Assembly: GCF_003073045.1 (NCBI RefSeq)
Contig: NC_037590.1
Coordinates: 43,688,296-43,752,295, forward strand
DNA: 64,000 nucleotides
Reading direction: 5' to 3'
Source: Pomacea canaliculata
Lineage: Eukaryota > Mollusca > Gastropoda > Architaenioglossa > Ampullariidae
Of this stretch, positions 36,223 through 52,553 are shown in pieces. Under the pieces are notes generated by a model. It worked only from the letters and a program-made list of their open reading frames with translations, searched no databases and was not told the DNA's origin. Positions within the stretch are counted from its first letter, which is position 1. Every line of letters begins with the position of its first letter. Both the position numbers and the translations under genes were made by a program.

Positions 36223-36939
36223 GCTATATTTTTCCTTTCCAATCTCAGCTCACGCCCCCTCCCCCACTCGTCTGCAGCTAATTGTTTTAGAGATTGAGTT
36301 TGTGAAAGGTGTCCTGAATGTTGAAAAGGTATCTTTTGCTAACGATTGTGCATAACACTTGCTGCCCTGCAGTCAGGGAGGACAGTGTTTGTCAGCGAGA
36401 AAGACGATGAAACTGAATTGAGGCACATCGTCTCTCGTCAGATCACTCACTAAGAGATTGAATTAGAAAGTTCAATGATGTCCTGAGGTTTAGCCAATGG
36501 ATCGAGCTTGTACACAAATTATATATTCTACATTTATTTTTTGTGTCAGTAGCCGTGATAAAATAAAAGCACATCATGAAGCAGATATCGTGAAATGTTA
36601 GAGGAAATATCACGTGTTGAAGGTTTTGAGTGTCTTCCATGTATGCATTGTCAGAGGTTCCTGTCTCCTCTCCACCCGCATGTTGATACATGTTTTCACA
36701 GGTTGTCAAATGATGATGATCGCAATGAGATGTAGTTTATAGCGCGCCCAGTATCGCATCACAAGATTGCGCTCATGCGCGGTGAAGTCGTCCAGCAAAT
36801 ATGAACACAAGCGTGAAAAACATGTTGGGGGTAATTTCTCGGAGGTTAAAATGGGCGAAGCGAATTGTGAGAAAGTTAAGGTTACAAGTATACATCTTTC
36901 ACCGAGAGATACCTTTGTAACAGTTCTGTTGTTGACATA

Positions 36940-37640
36940 GAAACACACTCCGCGGCCCGCCCTTGCTAGTTAACTGCGCAGATGATTATCAGAGTCTAAA
37001 CGGGCCAGGAAGAAGCCATGATGTAACTAGATCAGCATCACCGTCTGTGTGCCAATGTTTCCGTAAACGCCACAAACAATGTATCCTGTTCACTGGAAAG
37101 TTGTGTTCCTAACACCTCTAAGTCATAGATCTTTGCAGAATCGACTGGACATTGGAGAGCAGATAGAAGAGAGGTGGAGAATCTGCGTCCATGTCAGGAC
37201 AAAACTTCTTGAGTCCCGCTTGCACCGCCTCTGAGCTCTTCCTTCTTGATCTGCGAAGGTGGAGGGCATGCGATGTCGACTTGCAGCGCCCGAAAACTCG
37301 GGTAACAAGAGGGAGATGAACGAAGACGGAGCAAAGCTCGGGGAGTAAGAGAGCCGGGACAAGCATGAAATAGCCCTGACCGCCATCTTAATAATTGTCG
37401 GCTAGTAGGTCGGCCACAGCATCCAATTGTTAAAGCGCAGTGCCTAACAACAATGAACGTAAAATCATCATATAAAAACACAGACGCACACCCTAAGTCT
37501 ATAACTTTGACAATAACTACACCCCAGGGTGAAGCGAAAGCGATGAAAAATTGAAATAAATTTGAATCAGAAGTGAGAGCTGCAGACGTCGCACAGCTAG
37601 GAGCGGCCATCTTAGTTCACAATGACGAGTAGACTTAGTG
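36940..37640. other. CpG-richer block with AAGATGGC motifs, function unknown
   Basis: Less AT-rich than its surroundings, with minus-strand frames of up to 138 codons that resemble no family I know. The minus strand has AAGATGGCCGC (37613-37603) and AAGATGGCGGT (37389-37379), both YY1-like. It could be a promoter-like island or a transposon part. Confidence 0.3.
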
Positions 37641-40180
37641 TGTGACGGTGTTTATTGAGGTGAGAAGGGGGAGGGTAAGGGGAAAGTACACTAACCACAC
37701 GGGTATATAACCCACATGTGTGGGCGTCTGTTGGTTCCGATCACTTCTTTAATCACTAGACCATCAACTTCCCGTTACTCAACAGTGATTGTCAGAAGGT
37801 TACAGTGCACACAGAAAAGTAATTACTCACTGATTCACTGAATCATTCACTCACTCACTCACTCAAAAAGTCTGTTGTTTCTGTGTGAACATCGCCAGGA
37901 GAGAAGGAGCGAAATGGTTCTAAAGTCACAGAACAAGGAGGAACAAAGAAAGATGGCAGTAGATCGTCTTTTCCCAGTGTGTGTGTGTGACCATAACAGA
38001 CATTTTATTGGAGATGTTGCTGGCTGTTGCATCCAAAACAATGACAGGTAACACGGCAATTACGGATAATGAAAGGGATGGATGTACATGTAAACTTTTA
38101 TGTCTGTATATACATGTGTATGTGCTTGATCAAATATGTTTGGTGGAAAGGACGGAAGAAAGAAAACAAAGATGTCTCTACGTCTAAACAGACACAGCAT
38201 ATATTTTACATTATCAAATCAATAGTAAATGAAAACAATCATGTACTACGAATATAAAGAAATAAAATTAATTTAATTACTTTATTAAAGATCAAGTACT
38301 AGAGGCATATTTCAAGAAATGTCGATATATTGATAAATTGATTGTTCAAATCACTTGTTGTGCCCGGTTTTTCTGAAATCATTCATTGTAAGGTCCCATC
38401 TCTCAACATCTACAACAGATATAAGCACCTGTCAACCCACTCACGAGTATGTACCACAGTGTCGGTGCTGTCCATGTTCGGTTCTCACCACAAACCCTCC
38501 TTCTTGTGCTTTAGTTCTGGCTCAGTGTGTCTGTTAGAATTTGTCCTCTTCGACTTTTTAATGAAGAACTGAGGTTGACCTCTTGTTGTGTAGGCTTTGG
38601 GGCTTCCTTAAAAAGTTCTATCAAAAATATTGTGTTGAGCCACTTTGTCAAACAAAGTAAGTCTGTCTCGCTTTACTTTGGTAATAAACGTGTGTAGTGG
38701 AAGGTGGGTGGTGACCTTAAAAATGAGTTGTTCTTTCTCCGTACACATACGTAACAAAAAGAATTTTCTTTGAGTACTTGACCCATTGTATTATCTCGTG
38801 TCTGCCAGCACAGCCCATGTCTTGTACCCATAAAACAAAAAGTAATCTGCTATTCGGTTTTCCCAGTCAGCCATAGTACGACCACAGCACTCCATGCCAC
38901 AGTCTTATCTCATTACCTAGAGTCGATCATTTTTTGGTAGACATCAGCAGATCTTTCAGTACTTTTCTATGAGACAAAAACAAAGATAATGTTGGTCCCT
39001 GGGAGTCTTTTTCTTCAGACTATGTTTCCCAGAAAAGATTAATCTTTACTTTCGATACTGGCTGAGTAATAAACTATCTTCAAACTGTTTTCTTCCATAA
39101 GGATATAAAAAAATCACCAGGATGTTGTTGATATTTGACAGCCAGACATCCGAGTCCTGTCTGTGTTTACAGGTGTGTGTAGGTGAGCCAGTATGTAGAG
39201 ACTGGGCTGAAAAGATTTTCTCGGTTTCGAGAAGATGTTGAAGATATAAGGTGTTAAGTGTATGACATTGGTTTGTACTAAGGTAACATTAGCCAATAAT
39301 ACAGAATGTTTTCAGTATAAGAAATAAAGTTTTAGGAGTTCTGACAGTACGTGTTCAGTCTAAAAAGAGCTCAAGATTGGATTTATCTTTGATATTCTCA
39401 CACTTATATCTCTATATCTGGTATTAGTCATTGCATAAACTTATGCTTGTTGGTGTGTGTGTGAGAGAGATAACTTACCATTTTATTCATAAATAATCTG
39501 TTTAAGAAATCTTGCATCTTCTATTTTATTTTTTTACCTTGTTTATTTTTTCCTTCTTGTTTTCAAAGGTTCTGGTTTGAATCGTTCGTGTGATTATAGA
39601 TTTTCTGTCGTTTTTCATTTTTTTGTTTTGTAAATAGTTTTCTTTACAAAATCTTAATCTTCTAAATGATACTATTCAATTTCGTGTCTGAATCGCTCTT
39701 AAATTTCTCTTTAACTTTAATAATTTTAATGATCCTCTGTAGTACTTTTCTCTCTCAAAACGGTTACAACTATTCGCGAATGTTAATTACTAAATAGGAA
39801 GACATTGCACTAGGTCTTACACTGTGGTCATTACGGTGTACTGCGCATGTCTGGCAAATTCCATACCTAGTCTGAGAGAGTGAGTGAGATGAAATGATAC
39901 TGTACAGATAAAGTGAAAGATTAAGACATCAATTTCTTGTGGTAGTTTTGTGAATGGAGAAACTGAGGGACACCTGTACATTTAATGTGTAGAAATATCT
40001 TATAATATATTTGTGTAAATTTGTGGTATACAGGATGCATCTGTACACAGCTGATATTCTTACAATTTACATAATTTCTATAAAAATATAAAACTAAAGA
40101 ACTAAATGAATGCAGACGTGTGATAAAATAGTAAACTGTGTGGATTGTCCCTATATTGTGAGATTGTCGTTAATTTCCGT
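37641..40180. other. Intergenic, nothing supported
   Basis: About 2.5 kb of AT-rich sequence with a short CTCA run at 37846-37864. No gene or transposon end was recognised. Confidence 0.5.
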
Positions 40181-40189
40181 TTGTATTCC

Positions 40190-40290
40190 CATCCTTCCTA
40201 TACATCTGTCATACGTGACAAGGTGGACACTGTCGACACATTTAAATGTGTAGCCACCATCTTTGACAGAGACTTGATCCTGATACCAAC
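40190..40290 (+). mobile_element. Short LINE reverse-transcriptase relic
   Basis: KVDTVDTFKCVATIFDRDL resembles the thumb-region motif VDTFKYLGTIFD of non-LTR reverse transcriptases. Only about 100 bp is recognisable. Confidence 0.4.
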
Positions 40291-40379
40291 TTCAAGCTGC
40301 CATGAAGAGTTCAACAGCGCCTCTTCCTTCTCTGGAAGCTGTAGTTTTTCTGGGTCTTCCTGAGATTTCATTAGCCATG

Positions 40380-41484
40380 ACTACTCTCATATAAACTGTG
40401 TGTTGTCCTTCTCATTTATTTGTTTTTACAACGATTTACTAGAGATGGAGAAGAGAAGCTCGAATCTTATTGTATCAAACCTGCTTCACATTTATTGTAA
40501 GGGCCGAGAGTGACTTCAGACTGGAGTACAATTATCATCCTATTGTTATGTTTTCTTCTGTAGAAGTTTGTTGTAACCACAGTAGAGTCTGAGCTTGTAA
40601 TTCTGTGCATAAATGAAGGAATACATAAGGGAAAAAACACTGGAACCTTTATGAATTGTTCTACTATGGATTACCTCCCTTTAGATCCTGAAAACGTCAA
40701 CCAATCAGGTATGTCGTTATGTTTGAAAGTAGGCGAAGTGTAGTTGATCAAGCGCCGTATCTAAGTCGGTTGCCGGTTACTCAATTCAACATAGATTTGT
40801 ACTTAAACAACTGAGAATGAAAAGAAAACAGTAATATTAAAATTTTAATGTATATGCTAATAAAATATATCCCTGTTTCATACTTTTTATGTGTATATAT
40901 TGTTCAAATATTTTTTTATTAATGTCGTACTTTTTACCTACTTTCCGATTTGTGAATTCTCTGTCCGACACAGTTACAGTCTTTCAGTTGATTTTACTAA
41001 AAGATAACAAAACGTATATGTGTTAACATTTACACCAAATAAATGTATCGAAAATGTTCTTTAAAACGAAGCATCATAGATAGTGGTCTTTGATAAAGGT
41101 TAATAAAAATAAAGTTTTTTGTCTTCGTGCTAAATATGAACTGACGGACAGGGCATTAAAACGACATTGCGGACAATAATTGTTTTTGTCATCGTGATGA
41201 CATTGAATTAGCACCTGTTCCTTGTGAAGACTTTATTTATTCGACTGATCTTTCACATGACACTGTGCTTAAAGACACAATAACTGTGCAAAAATATCAG
41301 CGTATGCTTGTGATTTTAAGTGGTTCACTCATAAAAGTTTAACTTTTGTATGATTAATACGCCCGGAAAAGTAATTCTTCGCGCTAAAAGAAGACAGAAA
41401 TTTCTTTCTTATTGGTCAATAGGACAGATCTTCACGTGTAAAAAGTTGTGATATTAAAAGGCTTTATATTACAAAATTAAAAAC
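40380..41484. other. Intergenic, nothing supported
   Basis: AT-rich sequence downstream of gene B with no open frame worth noting and no recognised repeat. Confidence 0.5.

Positions 41485-41550
<66 letters not shown>
41485..41550. repeat. (CA)n microsatellite
   Basis: Perfect CA dinucleotides about 190 bp beyond the 3' end of gene B's coding region. Confidence 0.95.
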
Positions 41551-41551
<1 letters not shown>

Positions 41552-41742
41552 TTTTTTTCACTTTTTGAGAGCTGAAAAACAGATTTATTAATAAATTGTC
41601 ACTGTTGTGATACATGACGTGTCAGATATAAAAAAAAACAGACGGCGTATTCATATTAACATCTTTCCATTGTGAACACATTTGTATGTTAATTATCTGG
41701 ACAGCAGCTCAATTAGCCAGAGCAAGGATAGTGCAGACTCCA

Positions 41743-45115
<3,373 letters not shown>

Positions 45116-45139
45116 CTGAGTGATGAGGACTGTGTAGAC

Positions 45140-45147
45140 TTTATATA
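45140..45147 (-). promoter_or_regulatory. TATA box of gene B
   Basis: Minus-strand TATATAAA about 25-30 nt before the inferred first exon (about 45115-45079, ending AACAG, GTACAA). Confidence 0.6.
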
Positions 45148-45384
45148 CACATACTCCATGCTCCTCCCCTAACAGTCGGCTCTAGACAGGCTTTGTATTG
45201 AGCTCAGGGGCTTACTCATGGTGACAATATCTGATTACCAGATACACAGGACATGCGAACAGCAGGATGCAGCTGCACAGTGTTTAGAATAAATCTGCAA
45301 AATGTGCCCTTGACACAGACGGCCCTAAAAACATCAATAAAAACATTACAAAAACTACGTACTGGACAACAAAATAGAAAGTTA

Positions 45385-46224
45385 CAGTGGAACCTCGGTT
45401 AACGAACTTAATCCGTTCTGGAAAGCTGTTCGTTACCGAAACGTTCGTTATCCGAAACAATTTTTTCCATAAGAAATAAAGGAAATAGATTTAATTGGTT
45501 CCCAGCCCCTGTTGACTCGCTAATATTTGAAAGTTACAGGCTATATAGGTATTTGTTTTAATGAGAACAGTTATAATGCAATATAAATGGAGTTAAATAA
45601 ACATAAAAACATTAACGAAAGCATTTAAACATCAGAAAACTTGCCGTTTTGACGGCGTGGGTGGAAGCAGGTGTGGGGAGGAAGGGGGGAATTACTGCTT
45701 TGATTCCCCCTCCATGAGCACACGTGACATTATAAAATCGTGGGAGACTTCAATTTTCTGTAGCCTTGAGGTTAAAGGACAACACTTGTCCTATATGTCT
45801 AGCTGTTCCTTCTGCCTTTTTTTGTAAAACTCTTCGGTAATACGACATCACATATCCGACAGACGCATGCCACCTTCATACTTTGAAATCATTTCCATTT
45901 TCAATTCATTTGTTGGCCGCTTCCTTGTCATTACCTCACTACTATTAATTGCTCTTAATCTTCTTTGGAGCCATTATGGAGGATTATCTTATTAAAATAA
46001 AGCACAAAAATAACTAAATAAGAAGGATGCTCACAGGTAAGGAACGACTGATCGTAACTGTGTCTCGAGCGCGAATGATGACATGCTGGTCGGTCACGTG
46101 TGGTTCACGTGGCTGTTCGTTATCCGAAATTTTGTTCGCTATCCGAGACAAACTTTTAGCGAAATTTTTGTTCGTTAACCGAAATATTCGCTATCCGAGG
46201 CGTTCGCTAACCGAGGTTCCACTG
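45385..46224. mobile_element. pogo/Tigger-like (Tc1/mariner superfamily) non-autonomous element, 840 bp
   Basis: Starts CAGTGGAACCTCGGTTA and ends with its exact complement, flanked by TA at 45383-45384 and 46225-46226. Further inner ends repeat a motif of the GTTCGTTATCCGAAA type in both orientations. No transposase frame remains. Confidence 0.88.
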
Positions 46225-46226
46225 TA

Positions 46227-47900
46227 TTTGCCTTTTCATTTTTTTTTTATTTGGCAGAATCTAAATAAAATATAACAAGCAATTATAAAGACGCAAACAA
46301 CTCACAAAAATACCTCTCTCTCACACACACACACACATACACACAGAATGAGAAAGAGATACAAATACAGACTTCTATTATTTACATTTTGCACAAAATA
46401 AAACTACGCACACGGACTTTTAATGTTTAAAAAATACAAAGTATGTTTGCCAAGTATGTTTTTACACGGACACACACAATGTTTCTAAATGTAAAAGCTC
46501 TCCATGTCCATGTAACAGTTGGTGGAGTGGTAAACACCATTTATCTTTCGTTTATTCTGTTTTCTTAGTGATTTCATCAGACGTACACAGATCTCCAGGT
46601 ATTAAATAACTGCCCTCTAGTTAATCTTTGGTTTTTGAGATAATCTCATAATGTTTTTCCTTACTTAGTCCTGTGTCGTGATAATATTTAAAATATGATA
46701 TATGACAAACAGCGCCAATAATAACCAGTCAGATTATTATGGGATTATTTCACGAGTTGCGTTTCCGAGTTAAAAAGCTCTTTGATGACAATGAAAACAA
46801 AGTTTCACCCAGTGATGCACGCAGGGTACAGCTAGTACTGGACATTTACTATACTTCTGTTATTACAAGCCGCTGGTGAGATGAAAGATGTTCTGAGGAC
46901 AAGAAGATTTTGAACAACAACAGTTATGGCTGATGTCAATAACAGACAGAAAAAAGTAACTTTACATTCACGATGAAACTAAATCTTGTCGCCCTCATTG
47001 TTTGCAGGACTGTGGAAACTACATCCTAAAAACTAAGAAGAAAAAATATTAAATCCTTTGAGATGAATTGAGTACAAGACTAATGTCTACATCCACAGGG
47101 GGCTAAAGACTCTAGCAAGTCCCACTGCGACATTGCTTGTTAAATCACACAATCAAAATACGAAAGCTGTCATAGCCTTGCCATGACAAACATCATATGA
47201 TTCTTGCCAGGCTTACACGAGAATAGGAAGTAAGGTGGACAAAGCAGTGCAAAGACCTGTATGAAAATGTCAGAGTAGACCCACCTAGTTCTCTGACCTC
47301 GTTCGTCTGCCAGATATTTCCAGCGATTACGAAGTCCAAAATACTAAACAATAAAACTGAAATACTACAAAAAGACTGAAAAACTGAACCGACACTAAAC
47401 TAAAGTAAAGCAGAAGTGATATGCAATCCCATCTAGTCGACTTTCTATATCCTATAAATACTAATAATAAAATATTTAATAAACACACTAATCAACAAAC
47501 AGCTGATCTTGGCCTATTTGCTAAGATCAAAGTGTTTGCTTTCCACGATTTCAAAACTTATGTTTCGCATATTTATGTATGTTCTGTAATAAATTAGACC
47601 AACCAATTAGGGAAAATAAAAAAATAAGACTTCACTGAGAAGACAAAGGTTAAGGGAAATGACTCAGAAAAACGGGATGTCAACAAGGCATCTGAACGAA
47701 ATCTTTTCGCGATGAAAGCTCTGACCACGACAATGCATCTCCGATGGAAGTACTGGCCAGAAACCAGTGTCACGTGATCATAACCTGGCATACATGGTCC
47801 CGCTGCCTTTTGGGCGATCTTGGGAAAGATAACGGCTAAGAGACTAGACCTTACTCATGTGCCCACATAAATAGCAGCCATAACCTTGTCCCCCCGGAAC
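46227..47900. other. Intergenic, nothing supported
   Basis: About 1.7 kb of AT-rich sequence; short CA and A/T runs only. Confidence 0.5.
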
Positions 47901-47924
47901 TTCTACCTGCCGCCGTCTAGTCGT

Positions 47925-48160
47925 GGCATGGTCCAGTCATGTCACTTGACATGACACTTTACCGAAGCCAGTCCTCCAGGAATATGTGAAAGGAGAACGA
48001 CGCGTGGTCATCAAAAGGAAGAAGAAGCGCAACCATCAGGACCGGCTTTCGACTAGGAGGCCTACTGACAGATGCCACGAACGATTCTCGTCACATCTGC
48101 CATCTTCCATCTTCCACCTGCTAACAAGCAACAATAAAGGTTGTGATGATGATGAGATTG
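47925..48160 (+). mobile_element. LINE 3'-end fragment
   Basis: Translation with one frame change gives SHVT, then HDTLPKPVLQEYVKGERR and KKKRNHQDRLS, like the C-terminal tail of non-LTR reverse transcriptases (HVTRHDTL, VLQG, EGRR). It ends in a TGATGATGATGA tail, fitting RTE-like 3' ends. Confidence 0.5.
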
Positions 48161-48443
48161 ATATTTTCACCTGGTTAGTGTAATTTAACGATATAGTACA
48201 CACGCAAGATTTGTAGGCGAGTCTTTATCGCATTCTTTGTCCCTCATATCATGCTAGATAAATTACTGTTTTGAGATTTTGAACTACCGGTCTCAATATC
48301 TCGCTACAAGAAGGGTGGGTCGACTGTTTGACATAAAGAAGAGACCCACGCCTTAAGCAGAACATTGGCTATTCCAATCGCAGTTTAATGAAAGGGAGTG
48401 AAATGAATGGCGTTGACAGACTGTACAGCAGGGACTACCCTAC

Positions 48444-50152
48444 CTGGTGGTCGCAGAGACCCATCGTGTCTCCGTGTGAAGAGTTCCATTGTGGACTGTG
48501 TCCAGTCCATAGTCATCCTGCGACACGAGGTCAAGTCCAAGTCCTGCGCTGGAGACAAACTTGAGATATTGTCTGGTCGGTGAAGACACGATGAACTGGC
48601 GGTCGATGTAGGTTCCGATAATTTCGCTGTTTCTCCCTGAAATATTCACATTCAGACATAGGCACTAACCCTCGATACACAAACATATGTACATATGTAA
48701 GCTAGAAATAATGCATATAAACGAAGACACATGCACACACAAATAAGAGTTACAGTGAATTGGAGTTTAAATACACATTTTGTCTCATTCAGTGTGGTGT
48801 GTGAATGACAAAGGACATGTCCTGTAATATTCTGAATTGTGGGGGAGATTCTTGACTGCCCGGGTCTTGAAACAAATCGGCTTAAAAATACTTTTAAAAC
48901 ATTACTGTCAATAATAAAATTTCACAAACTTGAACAGCAAGACTAGCTTTTTGTGAGTTATTGCATATTTTCAATTGTCTTACAGTGTATCTTAATTCTA
49001 GTAGCCACATTCATCACAGACAAAAATATGGGCGAAAGAAACTCATTTTAGATGAGAACTCATTGTATAAAGGCTATGCACATTTTTTGTCTGTCTGCAT
49101 TTAATTCCAGAAAGTTCTCCCCACTCCAAAGAAAAAGTTTTAGATAATTCATTGCCATGATCTTTCTTATTTGAAAGCAAATTGCAGTAAGTCTGATATA
49201 ATCTTTACTGATTTTATTATAAGATTTTTTACAATCTTCAGAGTTTTTATAAGGGAAAGTTACCACTATTGGCCGAAAACCATCAAGTTCGAGTAGGAGC
49301 AGACTTTTTTGAGAGGTAGAAAAATGTTAGAAAACTTCTAGAGAGTTGGATTATGACCAGAATCAAGACAAAGCTGAACAGGATGTTTCTAAACACACCC
49401 ACCCACCCAAACACCACAGCCGTGCACAACATGACCACCTCCCATCTCGACCCCATGTCTTACTAACCCTGACCTGTCAGACAGACCCCGGAGATGACTT
49501 GTTGTTATCACAAACAGTCGTCTGTCTATATTTCCTGACCTTGACAAAAATATGTTTCTCAAACTGACGTATTCCAACATTAGGCAAGTCACCGGTTAAT
49601 AAGATACAGTCTCTGGTCTTTGTACTCGCTTTTCGTCTTCTTATCTCTTTTATTACATCCGCATCGACATCGTCTGCATACAAACAATAATGTGGTGTCA
49701 CCGGCACCGGGTGGGCGTAGTTCACGATACAAATAGTCCCTGATGCCTGATGGATGTAAACATCCTACAGTAAGTACGCTTCGACTCTCAAGCCGGACGT
49801 TTTCTCTGAATTCAATGTAAGTCACTGTTTTCAAAACAAAATTAAACAGTCCCTCCAATGCTTGTACTAATTGCAATCAGCATTGTGCTTAAAATTCCTC
49901 GTCAAAAAATTTCAAATGGTTCTAATCAAAATTAAAGCTGGGGAAACTGTAAGACATTTCAGAAAAGCATCGGACAAGTGTGAGGATATGTCATAATGTA
50001 CCTGATTTTTTTCAAAGTACTATTGCAGACTATAGATCCCTTCATCATTTTCTAATGAATAGTCCCAAGAAAAGGTCGCCGTGTCGCCCACGCATGCGTA
50101 GAACGTCGCCCCGTCGGGTAACTGGAGGTTGACCAACGGTACGCGGTGCACG
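48444..50152 (-). pseudogene. Ig-SRCR family pseudogene, two Ig exons left
   Basis: Exon 50152-50002 matches the first Ig exon (GATFYACVGDTATFSW), but its start is in another frame from the body, and a TAG stands where the conserved WYF tryptophan codon should be (SLQ, stop, YF). Exon 48636-48444 matches the second half of the Ig domain (EIIGTYIDRQFIVSS, LKFVSSAGLGLDL, DDYG) and loses frame near its end, where the out-of-frame reading LRPPG resembles the family's LRQPG. Splice sites are still recognisable. No signal-peptide exon, second Ig or SRCR exons were found nearby. It is transcribed opposite to the intact genes. Confidence 0.75.
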
Positions 50153-50914
50153 CTGGGATGGAAATAAAAGGAAGAAGTGAAAGTAGCAGCCGAGGCCATA
50201 ATTGTTAGCTGGATCAAACTCTATCCACAGACGAAATATCACTGTAGAGAAATTCAAGCATAAAAATTCAATTTTTGTTTCAGTAGTCTGATACTGAGGC
50301 AAAAGAGAAGAAAAAGAAGACACAGAGAAAGATAAAGAAACATCTATAAAAAATACCGTAAACAAAAATGGTGGGAAAGAGAGATTCAGATAAACAGTTG
50401 CAAGCAGAAAATAATGTCATAAAATTATCTGATGAAGAGATGAGGAAGAGAAGAGTATAAAGCTACACTTCCATCGTGAGTTTGTGTTATTTAATGTGAG
50501 ACAACCAAGGTAGATATTTCTGATATCAATGTGATTAACACCGATAGCGAAACCTAATATTACTCTTTACTAATCTGTGTCCATTTATCGAGATATGTCA
50601 ACGTGTAGCAGTCTCGATAATGTACTGCTAGCACGCTTAGATAAATGTAACAATCAATTAATTAGAATATAGGTAATTATGATGTAGTGACAAAATAAAA
50701 CTATCTTTGCAAGTTCAGCTTCAGTTTACCTATATTCTTCGACCTTCCTTCTTTCCATATGGAAGATAACTGGCTCTGTGTGTTCCTCACTGTAGGTGCA
50801 CTTGTATCGCATCTCTTGATTCAACAACAGCGGTGTATGACTCGCAGAATTTATGTTTGTTAAGAAGAATCGTTTCTGAGCCAGTTTAAGCACCCCTGTA
50901 GATTCTTGTCACTC

Positions 50915-51175
50915 CCTGTATGCTACATCATTATGTTCTTTTATAAATGCCCGAGAAGGTTTTAAACAGGTTTAAGAAAATGATTTATATTTGAGCATTA
51001 TATCTACTTATTAAAATATGAAACATTTTAGTACCTAATGCATGTACATATCACACTAAATCAGTTAAATTTGTTTGATATCTTCACTTTCAAAAAAAAA
51101 AAATAATAAAGCCATGATGACAATCTTACTTTTGAACCGTTTGCTCCTAATCTTATGAATGTATCTATGTCAAGT
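50915..51175. repeat. Distal 5' flank repeat, copy upstream of gene 4
   Basis: Matches 59455-59712 upstream of gene 5 (shared AATTATATCTACTTRTTAAA-type blocks and CTAATCTTATGAATGTATCT). It shows that genes 4 and 5 arose with about 1.5-2 kb of upstream sequence. Confidence 0.75.
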
Positions 51176-51229
51176 GGTAATTTAAATGAGAAAGTATCAA
51201 TCGCCCCAATTAGTGTCTTGTGCATTGTT

Positions 51230-51460
51230 GACAAGCCTGAGTGCCCTTAGGCAAGCAAACGGGCCGTAGGTGCCAGTGAAGAGGTGTTATAAGATGGAGA
51301 CAGGTTACAGGAGACAGGTTATAGCAGCCAAGCGCGACCGGCCGGCTTAAAGAGGTGTCAATGACCTCTGTGAAGAGAGTGACCCCTTAGGGGCTCCCAC
51401 ACCTGTCCTCCAGGTTGACGGGGAGTGGGTTAGTCACCTGTCCACCACGTCACTACTGGT
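51230..51460. mobile_element. Possible non-LTR retrotransposon 5'-UTR remnant
   Basis: GC-richer block (GACCGGCCGGCTTAAAGAGG, CACCTGTCCTCCAGGTTGAC) that recalls invertebrate LINE leader sequence and the left part of the remnant at 10750. No coding part follows. Confidence 0.3.
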
Positions 51461-52189
51461 GGGTCGGAGCGTCAGTAGGACGGTCGTTCTCTTGTCGTTG
51501 TTGGCTACTTGATTGGTTGGTGAGTGACCAATGGCATCCTTTGATGTATGTGTCGTTACCAATGTGCAAAGTAAAATAGGTTTTATAGTAGAGGATCATA
51601 AATACGGACTTGAATGAAAAGCAGTGATGTGTGAAGGTGAGCTGATCGTATCGCAGTATACAGCTGAAAGTGGGCTTAGACAAGAGTGAAGACAACTCTT
51701 GGATTTATACAATTCTTAAGCTATTAAACTATTTTTCTTCCCCATATGAAATATATTTTAGAACTGAATACAGTTTTGGGAATACTGCAGCTTCAATGAT
51801 GATATTAATCCTTTGTATGAGAAGTTACTAAATGAAGTATAGCATGCTACAATATTTGCTACTTAAGATTTTCAAATAATATTTACATTCGAGATGACTT
51901 CGATGAATTTTTGTAAAGAACCCTTACCAGAGAGGCTATTTTTCTGTTTTTATGGGAGTGGGCTAAACTTTTCATCTGTCATATTTATTCCAGAAATTAT
52001 GAATACATATGTTTATGTCAGACCTGCATACTCAAAGAATTATGGTCAATGAAGGAAGGATTGTATTCAGTTTGTTCAGCTAACATATGATTGTATTGAC
52101 TGCAATTTACTTCTGTGGCATGCGATGTTCTGATCACGGAAATAAAATGTTATATTAAAAAAAATATCTGTAATAAAACAGACATAATA

Positions 52190-52553
52190 ATGTCAACCAA
52201 AAGATCTTGTTTACTGCATGAGATTAAATGCCAAATTTTAAATTTAGCTGAGTAACAAGCCATCTGCCAGTGATCTTCTTCCCTCGAAACAAAAATATCA
52301 TCACGATATCGACCTTCTTTGACACCCAGACCACTTTGCCTTATTTTTTATTTGAAGATGTTAGTATGTGTGCATCTTTTTATGAGCGAACTGAAGATAA
52401 AGTCCGGGCGGTTTGGGCAAGATGATAGCGATTTAAGTAGTGAAAAGTATGGCACGATGTCTCGTGTTCTGGTCACCTGTATCTATCAGTATATATATAT
52501 ATAAGGCCAATATATGCATTTCTGATAGTACTCATTGCAAGAAAGTGCTCACG
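52190..52553 (+). promoter_or_regulatory. Promoter region of gene 4 with TATA box
   Basis: TATATATATATAAGG at 52490-52505 stands about 55 nt before the start codon. The whole block is conserved upstream of gene 5 (61340-61709), including TTTAGCTGAGTAACAAGCC and GCCAGTGATCTTC, a sign of shared promoter ancestry and perhaps shared control. Confidence 0.6.
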
